DNA of 46,043 bases from Halomarinibacterium sp034670265 (GTDB taxonomy: Bacteria > Bacteroidota > Bacteroidia > Flavobacteriales > Flavobacteriaceae), in NCBI GenBank assembly GCA_034670265.1, contig JAXMNU010000007.1:1-46043 (forward strand). The letters are read 5' to 3'. The number at the start of each line of letters is the position of its first letter. The first letter of the stretch is position 1. The translations under genes and the position numbers were made by a program. Below are positions 35,448-44,700 of this stretch, piece by piece. The notes beneath the pieces were generated by a model. It was not told the origin of the DNA and searched no databases. It saw nothing but the letters and a program-made list of their open reading frames with translations.

Positions 35448-35681
35448 ATGAAAAAATTATTTATCTCATTTGCAGCTCTTTGTTTAGTAGCTTCTGTATA
35501 CTCTTGTAGAGAAACTGAAAAGAAAGCCGAAGACGCTATGGATGCTACTGAAGAAGCAGTAGAAGAAGCAATGGACGCCACTGAAGACGCTATGGAAGAA
35601 ACTAAAGATGCTATGGAAGAATCCGTAGACAGTTTAGGAAACGCTGTAGAAGAAACAATGGACGAAGTTGAAGGAAACTAA
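35448..35681 (+). CDS. Small acidic lipoprotein, C-R-E type, with M-D-A-T-E repeats
   Basis: 77 residues. The lipoprotein signal ends at C20 (V-Y-S-C), then R-E-T-E. The mature part repeats an 11-residue-like A-M-D-A-T-E-E/D-A-V/M-E-E motif several times, a strongly acidic, Ala-rich, probably helical stretch. Function unknown; similar small proteins are common in Bacteroidetes. It is divergent from the LexA-like repressor, and the shared 142-base region holds the operator-like sites, so joint control is possible. Confidence 0.8.
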   Translation: MKKLFISFAALCLVASVYSCRETEKKAEDAMDATEEAVEEAMDATEDAMEETKDAMEESVDSLGNAVEETMDEVEGN

Positions 35682-35700
35682 TTCCTAAAAAACTTTACTA

Positions 35701-35733
35701 AAAAAGCCCGTGAAAATTCACGGGCTTTTTTTT
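35701..35733. terminator. Bidirectional rho-independent terminator
   Basis: GCCCGTGAA and TTCACGGGC (35706-35714, 35717-35725), a two-base loop, with A5 and T8 flanks. It separates the small lipoprotein gene from the converging OmpA-like gene. Confidence 0.9.
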
Positions 35734-35752
35734 ATTCTAATCTATTAGTATG

Positions 35753-37717
35753 CTATTTTTCCATTATAATAAACTCAGATCTTCTGTTTAATTGGTGATC
35801 TACCTCACTACAAGGAACACCATCTGCACAACGATTTATTAATTGTGTTTCACCGTATCCTCTTCCTGTAATCCTACTAGCATCAATTCCTTTACTCACT
35901 ATATAAGCTACAGTTGATTTTGCACGATTATCTGAAAGCGTAAAGTTAAAACCACTACTTGCACGACTATCGGTATGAGAGCGCACATCAATTTTAAGAT
36001 TTGGGAATTTACGCATAGTTTCTACTACTTTTAATAGCTCAAGCTGTGCATCTGGACGAATGAAAGATTCTCCCAAGTCGAAATAAATAGGATTCAAATT
36101 TAATAATACTCCTAAATCCTCCCCTACTTTAGCATCTCGAATCTCTTTATCTTCTTCAGATGCGATATAAAGTGTTTTCTTAATTTCACTTTCATATTCA
36201 CCACTCGTTACAAAGGACTTTTCAGCAGTTGAAAAATCTGGCTTAGAAGCTCTAACTGCATATCCTGTAGAACATTCAATTACATCGAAAGCGAATTTTC
36301 CGTTGATATCAGATTTTGTCTCTTCGAGAACATTATTATCACTATCTAATAATACCACTTTTGCATCTACAATTAAATCATCTGTTTCTTCATCTCTAAC
36401 TTCACCAGAAAGTGATTGATGACAATTTTTAATTAATTGCGCAGTTTGTTCAAACGAATAAATATCATCCTCACCCATTCCTCCAGGTCTGTTTGAAGAA
36501 AAATATCCTAATCCTGTTGAGCTATTTATAACGAAAGAAAAATCATCATACTTACTGTTTACTGGTGCTCCAATATTAAATCCTTTATCATAATTGCCTT
36601 CCTCACTTAATTCTGAAACATAAATATCCAATCCTCCAAGACCTACATGCCCGTCTGAAGCAAAATACAAGTCTCCATTAGTATCTACAAAAGGAAACGT
36701 TTCACGTCCTTCCGTATTTACTATATCACCAAGGTTTACTGGTTCCCCATAACTATCTCCGTCTATAGAAACTTTATATAAATCTGAAGCTCCTTCACCA
36801 CCAGGCATATCACTAGCAAAAATTAAGGTTTTCTCATCTGCACTTAATGCAGGGTGGGCTACCGAATAGTCATCACTATTAAATGGCAACTCTTTTGCTT
36901 CGGCCCAACCTTTTTCAGTTCGGCTTGCTTTGTAGAGTTTTAAGTTGGTAATTCCTTTTCCGTCTTTTTTACGTTTTTTATCTGTATAGTTATTTCGGGT
37001 AAAATACATCGTTTGGCCATCTCTAGTAAAAATAGCGGTAGACTCATAATAACGAGTATTAATATTTCCTCTGTATCGTCTAGGTGTACCTTCTTCACTG
37101 GCTAAAATAGCATACAATTCGGTAAAAGGTTGATCATCCCAGTCCGACAAACGTTGTGAAGCAGTTCTGGTTGGTCTATTAGATGTAAAAATGACTTCTC
37201 CCCCATTTAACGTTGCTCCATAATCTGATAACTCTGAATTAAACGGCACGGTGAATACATTAAAACGACCCGATTGTAACTCAATAAGTTTTAGATAATT
37301 TCTCTCTTCACTAAATAAAGAAGCTCTGTCATCCTCCGAAGCTTTTTCATTTAACCGCTGCATAATTCTATCTGCTGTAGCATACTTACCAATCGTTTTT
37401 AGAGATTGGGCGTAGCGATACAAATACTCTTTATCTATTTCTTCAGAAAAAGAAAATAGCGCTCCATACCATTTGGCTGCATCTTCATACTCTCCATTAA
37501 AATAATAGGAATCTCCTAACTTCGAAAGAATGTTTACTGAACGATAACCATTTTCTACAGCTTTCTCGTATGCCTCTCGAGCATCAATAAAAGCATAGTT
37601 GCTATAATGTTTATCTCCTTTGGCTTCTTTTGTATTATCTTCTTGCGCATAAGAAATACTAATAGATAGCATCAATGCAAGAGCAAATAAGATATAATTT
37701 TTTGTACTTGTATTCAT
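35753..37717 (-). CDS. OmpA-like protein with TPR, PD40 propeller and regulatory domains (PorE-like)
   Basis: 654 residues. Signal peptide (about 1-24), TPR-like helices (about 30-150, A-Y-E-K-A-V-E-N-G, Y-E-D-A-A-K-W-Y), PD40/WD40-like propeller strands (S-D-Y-G-A-T-L...V-I-F-T-S-N-R; L-I-F-A-S-D-M-P-G-G; L-Y-F-A-S-D-G), a carboxypeptidase-regulatory domain (about 430-500), and a C-terminal OmpA domain (I-Y-F-D-L-G-E-S-F-I-R, then D-V-R-S-H-T-D-S-R-A, then L-N-R-R-S-E-F-I-I). The OmpA part should bind peptidoglycan and tie an outer-membrane complex to the wall. The architecture is like PorE of the type IX system. It follows the PorP-like gene by 12 bases, so the two are translated from one transcript. 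Confidence 0.9.
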   Translation of the reverse strand: MNTSTKNYILFALALMLSISISYAQEDNTKEAKGDKHYSNYAFIDAREAYEKAVENGYRSVNILSKLGDSYYFNGEYEDAAKWYGALFSFSEEIDKEYLYRYAQSLKTIGKYATADRIMQRLNEKASEDDRASLFSEERNYLKLIELQSGRFNVFTVPFNSELSDYGATLNGGEVIFTSNRPTRTASQRLSDWDDQPFTELYAILASEEGTPRRYRGNINTRYYESTAIFTRDGQTMYFTRNNYTDKKRKKDGKGITNLKLYKASRTEKGWAEAKELPFNSDDYSVAHPALSADEKTLIFASDMPGGEGASDLYKVSIDGDSYGEPVNLGDIVNTEGRETFPFVDTNGDLYFASDGHVGLGGLDIYVSELSEEGNYDKGFNIGAPVNSKYDDFSFVINSSTGLGYFSSNRPGGMGEDDIYSFEQTAQLIKNCHQSLSGEVRDEETDDLIVDAKVVLLDSDNNVLEETKSDINGKFAFDVIECSTGYAVRASKPDFSTAEKSFVTSGEYESEIKKTLYIASEEDKEIRDAKVGEDLGVLLNLNPIYFDLGESFIRPDAQLELLKVVETMRKFPNLKIDVRSHTDSRASSGFNFTLSDNRAKSTVAYIVSKGIDASRITGRGYGETQLINRCADGVPCSEVDHQLNRRSEFIIMEK

Positions 37718-37729
37718 AATAGTTACGTA

Positions 37730-38671
37730 TTAAAAGAATCTTGGATTTTTTAAACCTTCATTTCTGTTAAACAATTCGAATCTTAGGAAAACTTCGTAAG
37801 AGCCATCGTTATATTGTTGTAAATCGGTCGTTTCCCAATCGTATGCAAAACCAACCATAATCTGGTCTGAAATTTGAAAACCAACTAATCCACTTAAAGA
37901 GGCACTCCATCTATAAGCAGCACCTAACGTTAATTTTTCGTGTATTAGAAAGTTAGCAGATAAGTCTACTTGTAATGGTGCCCCAGAAACTAACTTTGAA
38001 AGAATTGCAGGTTTAAATTTTAAATTTTCGGTAACATCAAATGCATAACCGGTCATCATATAAAAATTAACCCGCTCTTTTGCAATAGCACTAGAATTTG
38101 AGTTGTTACTAATGGAAGCTTCATCAAAATGCTCCGTTTGTAACACATTAGGAACACTTAAACCTAAATAAAACTTATTAGTATAGTAAAAAGCTCCTGC
38201 ACCAACTTGTGGTGAAAATTTATCAATGTTTATTTCGGCTAAAGCGTCATTTTGAAAAGCTCCTTTAGCACGATCTGAATTTACATCTAATATGTGTCCT
38301 CCAGCTTTAAGACCAAGTGCTAGCTTTCCTTTTTCAGAAACATCTAGTGTATAACTAAACATGGCATCGATAAAAGTCTCATTCGATATAAAAATTTCAT
38401 CGCGAGTGATATTTAATCCGAGACCCACTTTCTTTCCTACAGGAGAATGGAGTCCAAAATTCATTGTTTTTGGCGCTCCGTCAAGACCTACCCATTGAGT
38501 TCTATACAAACCAATAACACTAAGCATATCTCTAGAACCCGCGTAGGCTGCATTAACACTTAAAGGATTGTACATATACTGAGTATATTGTGCATCTTGT
38601 TGGGCATACGTACTCTCTGTGCAAACCCCTAAGGCAATTAGAATTAAAACAAGTGTGAAAAATTTTTTCAT
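37730..38671 (-). CDS. PorP/SprF family outer-membrane protein
   Basis: 313 residues from ATG at 38671 (M-K-K-F-F-T-L-V-L...), which begins a signal peptide; the frame is open 10 codons further up but without leader character. Conserved N-terminal Y-T-Q-Y-M-Y-N-P-L-S-V-N-A-A-Y-A-G-S-R is the PorP/SprF hallmark. A beta-barrel follows, ending in aromatic residues. In known systems such proteins help secrete and anchor T9SS type B cargo. Located between the giant cargo gene (56 bases upstream) and the OmpA-like gene (12 bases downstream), so it is probably the dedicated partner of that cargo. Confidence 0.93.
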   Translation of the reverse strand: MKKFFTLVLILIALGVCTESTYAQQDAQYTQYMYNPLSVNAAYAGSRDMLSVIGLYRTQWVGLDGAPKTMNFGLHSPVGKKVGLGLNITRDEIFISNETFIDAMFSYTLDVSEKGKLALGLKAGGHILDVNSDRAKGAFQNDALAEINIDKFSPQVGAGAFYYTNKFYLGLSVPNVLQTEHFDEASISNNSNSSAIAKERVNFYMMTGYAFDVTENLKFKPAILSKLVSGAPLQVDLSANFLIHEKLTLGAAYRWSASLSGLVGFQISDQIMVGFAYDWETTDLQQYNDGSYEVFLRFELFNRNEGLKNPRFF

Positions 38672-38727
38672 AGGTTTCAATATTTGGCCTACTGGGCACA
38701 CACCCAGCAGGCATTTATATTATACTT

Positions 38728-41700
38728 TTATCTTCTATTAATATATAATGGTCCCGCTAATTGTTTGGTCTCTCCAGCAGCGTTCACATAATTAAGAACG
38801 TAATAATAAGTTCCTACGGGAAGCAACTCATTTCTTTCAACAGTTGCTCTTCCGTCTGAATACCCTCTAAAGAACGTATTGCCTTGACCATATCCTTGAG
38901 CATCATACACTTTAACACCCCAACGGTTGAATATCTCTAATGTATTGTTCGGGAATCTGTGGATACCTCGAATTACAAATACATCATTAAGACCGTCGTC
39001 ATTTGGTGTCATAATATCAAAGACTTCTAGGTTGTCTTCTTCAGTGATATCACCATTGTTTTCTTCTTCGTAATCTGGAAGTCCATCACCATCATCATCT
39101 CCTACTTCATCACCATTTGGTATTCCATCGCCATCACAATCTAGGTCTAACCATTCTTGAGTAATAATGGTTAAATCTTGATCTTCCCAATTGTAATCAC
39201 AAGGATCTGTTGGGTCTGTCGTTTCGTCTCCTTCAATTGGATCAACTTCGTCACCATTTGGAACTCCATCTCCATCACAGTCTAACATCCCCCACTCTTC
39301 TGAAGGTGGCAATGTTTGACTATCGAATATGAAGTCACAAATATCCAATGGATCTGTACCATCAGCTACTTCATCACCATCATTTACACCATCATCATCG
39401 GTATCTGTATCTAGTGGGTCTGTTCCAATAATTACTTCATCACCATTTGGAAGGCCATCTCCATCACAGTCTGCATCAAGCCATTCTTGACTTGGTGGAA
39501 GTGATTGACTTTCAAGAATGAAATCACAGAAATCTAATGGATCTGTACCATCTAGAATTTCATCCAAATTGGTAACACCATCACCATCACAATCTAATGC
39601 TTCCCACTCTTCACTGATTGTCATTATATCTTGACTTAATGGGTCATAATCACAAGGATCGACTGGGTTTGTACCATCTACCACTTCTTGTCCATTGGTA
39701 ACACCGTCACCATCACAGTCGCCATCGATCCAAGATTGACTTGGGGGTACTGTTTGACTTGTCCATACTAAATCACAGAAATCAAGAGGATTAGTTCCAT
39801 CGGCAACTTCATCTCCATTAGTTACGCCATCACCATCACAATCTGCGTTTAACCATTCATCTGAAGGTGTTACAGTTTGATTAGCTAATACAAAGTCACA
39901 AGGGTCTACTGGATCTGTACCGTCTATTACTTCTTGTCCGTTAGTTACACCATCGCCATCACAATCACCATCTAGCCAATCTTGACTTGGAGGGACTGTT
40001 TGACTTGTCCACACAAGATCACAAGGATCTAATGGGTTTGTGCCATCCAATAATTCATCTTTATTGATTACTCCATCGCCATCACAATCAAGATTATCCC
40101 ATTCTTCACTAGTTATGGTTGGGTCTTGACTTAATGGCTTATAATCGCAAGGATCGGTAGGGTCAGTACTATCTAATACCTCTTGTCCATTAGAAACTCC
40201 GTCACCATCACAATCGCCATCGATCCAAGATTGACTTGGGGGTACTGTTTGGCTCGTCCATACTAAATCACATTCGTCTAATGGGTCGGTACCATCTGCT
40301 AATTCATCTCCATTAGTTACGCCATCACCATCACAATCAGTGTCTAACCATTCCTGGCTAGGAGGCAATGTTTGATTTGCTAGTACAAAATCACAAGGAT
40401 CTACTGGATCGGTACCGTCTAATACTTCTTGTCCGTTGGTCACTCCGTCACCGTCACAATCTCCATCTAACCATTCTTGACTTGGTGGTACCGTTTGACT
40501 GGTCCATACTAAATCACACTGGTCTAATGGGTCGGTGCCATCAGCAATCTCATCGCCGTTGGTTACGCCATCGCCATCACAATCAAGGTCTTCCCAAGCT
40601 TGTGTGGTAGGTACCGTCTGGCTTGTTAATTGGAAATCACAAGGATCGACTGGGTCGGTGCCATCAATTATTTCATCACCATTGGTTACTCCATCACCAT
40701 CACAGTCGCCATCGATCCAAGATTGACTTGGGGGTACTGTTTGGCTCGTCCATACTAAATCACATTCGTCTAATGGGTCGGTACCATCTGCTAATTCATC
40801 TCCATTAGTTACGCCATCACCATCACAATCAGCGTCTAACCATTCCTGGCTAGGAGGCAATGTTTGATTTGCTAATACAAAATCACAAGGGTCTACTGGG
40901 TCTGTACCGTCTAATACTTCTTGTCCATTAGTCACTCCGTCACCATCACAATCCAATGCCTCCCAAGCAGCACTCGGTGGTACCGTCTGACTAGCGACTA
41001 CTAAATCACACTGGTCTAATGGATCGGTGCCATCGGCTATCTCATCGCCGTTGGTTACTCCATCGCCATCACAATCAAGGTCTTCCCAAGCTTGTGTGGT
41101 AGGTACCGTCTGGCTTGTTAATTGGAAATCACAAGGATCGACTGGGTCGGTGCCATCAATTATTTCATCACCATTAGTTACGCCATCACCATCACAGTCG
41201 CCATCGATCCAAGCTTGACTTGGGGGTACTGTTTGGCTCGTCCATACTAAATCACAACTGTCTAATGGGTCAGTACCATCAGCAACTTCATCGCCGTTGG
41301 TTACACCATCACCATCACAGTCTAAGGCTTCCCAAGCTGCCGTTGGTGTGGTATCTTGATTTGCTAGTACAAAATCACAAGGGTCTACTGGATCTGTACC
41401 GTCTATTACTTCTTGTCCGTTAGTTACACCATCGCCATCACAATCCAATGCCTCCCAAGCTGTGCTCGGGGGTACGGTCTGACTAGCGACTACTAAATCA
41501 CACTGGTCTAATGGATCGGTGCCATCAGCAATCTCATCGCCGTTGGTTACTCCATCGCCATCACAATCAAGGTCTTCCCATGCTTGTGTGGTTGGTACCG
41601 TCTGACTTGTTAATTGGAAATCACAAGGATCTACTGGGTCGGTGCCATCGATTATTTCATCACCATTGGTTACGCCATCACCATCACAGTCGCCATCGAT

Positions 41701-44700
41701 CCAAGATTGACTTGGGGGTACTGTTTGGCTCGTCCATACTAAATCACAACTGTCTAATGGGTCAGTACCATCAGCAACTTCATCGCCGTTGGTTACACCA
41801 TCACCATCACAGTCTAAGGCTTCCCAAGCTGCCGTTGGTGTGGTATCTTGATTTGCTAGTACAAAATCACAAGGGTCTACTGGATCTGTACCGTCTATTA
41901 CTTCTTGTCCGTTAGTTACACCATCGCCATCACAATCCAATGCCTCCCAAGCTGTGCTCGGGGGTACGGTCTGACTAGCGACTACTAAATCACACTGGTC
42001 TAATGGATCGGTGCCATCAGCAATCTCATCGCCGTTGGTTACTCCATCGCCATCACAATCAAGGTCTTCCCATGCTTGTGTGGTTGGTACCGTCTGACTT
42101 GTTAATTGGAAATCACAAGGATCTACTGGGTCGGTGCCATCGATTATTTCATCACCATTGGTTACGCCATCACCATCACAGTCGCCATCGATCCAAGATT
42201 GACTTGGGGGTACTGTTTGGCTCGTCCATACTAAATCACAACTGTCTAATGGGTCAGTACCATCAGCAACTTCATCGCCGTTGGTTACACCATCACCATC
42301 ACAGTCTAAGGCTTCCCAAGCTGCCGTTGGTGTGGTATCTTGATTTGCTAGTACAAAATCACAAGGGTCTACTGGATCTGTACCGTCTATTACTTCTTGT
42401 CCGTTAGTTACACCATCGCCATCACAATCCAATGCCTCCCAAGCTGTGCTCGGGGGTACGGTCTGACTAGCGACTACTAAATCACACTGGTCTAATGGAT
42501 CGGTGCCATCAGCTATCTCATCACCGTTGGTTACTCCATCACCATCACAATCAAGGTCTTCCCAAGCTTGTGTGGTAGGTACCGTCTGACTTGTTAATTG
42601 GAAATCACAAGGATCGGTTGGGTCGGTACCGTCAATTATTTCATCACCATTAGTTACGCCATCACCATCACAGTCGCCATCGATCCAAGCTTGACTTGGG
42701 GGTACTGTTTGGCTCGTCCATACTAAATCACACTGGTCTAATGGATCAGTACCATCAGCAACTTCATCGCCGTTGGTTACACCATCACCATCACAGTCTA
42801 AGGCTTCCCAAGCTGCCGTTGGTGTGGTATCTTGATTTGCTAGTACAAAATCACAAGGGTCTACTGGATCTGTACCGTCTATTACTTCTTGTCCGTTAGT
42901 TACACCATCGCCATCACAATCCAATGCCTCCCAAGCTGTGCTCGGGGGTACGGTCTGACTAGCGACTACTAAATCACACTGGTCTAATGGATCGGTGCCA
43001 TCAGCTATCTCATCACCGTTGGTTACTCCATCGCCATCACAATCAAGGTCTTCCCAAGCTTGTGTGGTAGGTACCGTCTGACTTGTTAATTGGAAATCAC
43101 AAGGATCGACTGGGTCGGTGCCATCGATTATTTCATCACCATTAGTTACGCCATCGCCATCACAGTCTAAATTATTCCATTCATTGGTAACATTGGCTAT
43201 TATTTGATCGGCTTGATTGTAATCACAAGGATCGAATGGATTCGTATCATTTGCTCCATTATTGTTAATTCCATCTCCATCCTCATCCACTTCTACACCA
43301 TTCGTCACACCATCACCATCACAGTCTGCTGCGGCCCAAACTTCATAAGCTATCTGAATAGGATCAGTTACAGGAAGTCCTGGGTTAGCTGGTACTGTTT
43401 GCGCTGTTACATCACAAGGATCGAAAGGATCGGTGCCATTGGTAGCTTCCGTACCATTGGTTTCTCCATCACCATCACAGTCTGCTGCAGCCCAAACACC
43501 ATAGTTAGGGTCACTTGGACTTGGGATTGTCGCAACACTTACATCACAAGGGTCAAAAGGATCTGTTCCGTTAGTAGCTTCTGTACCGTTACTCTCACCA
43601 TCACCATCACAATCTGCTGCTGCCCATACATCATAAGCATCTTGCGCAGGTGTTCCTGGTGCGTTTGGATTTGTTTGAACCACTTGAGTAGTAACATCAC
43701 AAGGATCGAAAGGATCTGTTCCGTTACCTACTTCTGTTCCATTATCTTCACCATCACCATCGCAATCTGCTGCTGCCCAAACTGAATAGTTAGGGTCAGC
43801 TGGGTTTGGTATTACTTGATTTGTAACACTACAAGGATCTAGGGGATCTGTACCGTCACTTTGCTCTTGTCCGTTACTAGTTCCGTCACCATCACAATCC
43901 GCTAAAAGCCACATAGTGGTTTGTGGTAAACTAATTAGAATCGGATTATAGTCACAAGGGTCTTGTGGGTCTGTACCACTGGCTATTTCATCTCCGTTGG
44001 ATACTCCATCACCATCACAATCTGCATTGTTCCAAGTAGGACCTACATTTGCTATATTTTGACTGGCTACTAAATAATCACATGGATCGTAAGGATTTGT
44101 ACCATCGGTATTGGCTTCCACACCATTGGTGACGCCATCTTCATCACAATCTCCTGCTTGCCAAATTGGATTACTAGTATCTTCATCGCCAATAACACCA
44201 TCATCATTACATGGATCATTTGGATCTGGGTCTACTGAATCACAAGTACCATCTCCATCTGTATCTACACATCCTGAAACAACCACACTTTCAGTTAAAT
44301 CATTCCCTGCATTGGTTGGATCATTTTGATCGCCACTCGCTGCAGTTGTATTATTAGTTATTGTATTTCCATCCTGACCAATATTTACAGTTCCTTCAAT
44401 AGTCAAGGAAACACTTTCGCCAGAATTCAATAATGGAATTGACCAGTTTGGCGCTGTATAAGTTGAAGGTTGTGCTCCAGACGTAGTTCCATTATTCACT
44501 GTTGCAGTTAATCCAGAAGGAATAGCATCTGTTAACGAAATGTTGGTCGCTTGATTAGGACCATTGTTCGTTACTGTAATATCAAATGTTACCGTATCTG
44601 TTTCAGCTGGGGTTGGGTTACCGCTGGTTAATGTTTTAACTGTAACTAAATTGGCAACTCCTACTGCCACACCGCCATTGGCAGTATTATCTGTATTATT

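Larger units (their letters stand above)
39030..44275 (-). repeat. Thrombospondin-type-3-like calcium repeat array (about 42 units)
   Basis: Unit of about 41 residues (123 bases): a Cys-Asp pair, roughly 17 variable residues with a Trp, then D-C-D-G-D-G-V-T-N-G-D-E, then D-G-T-D-P-x-D. The number is a hand count. The outer units differ most from the consensus and the central ones are nearly identical. Confidence 0.85.

Noticed and set aside
40368..43785. Long plus-strand open frames (up to 193 codons) antisense to the giant gene
   Set aside because: They arise from the repeat's base composition, have no start signals, and give His/Leu/Arg- or Ile-rich low-complexity translations; the minus-strand frame has clear domains.
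39030..44275. Dense regular repeats that could look like a CRISPR array
   Set aside because: The spacing is codon-based (123, 492 bases), lies in one open frame, and the supposed spacers are related to one another and encode the same motifs.
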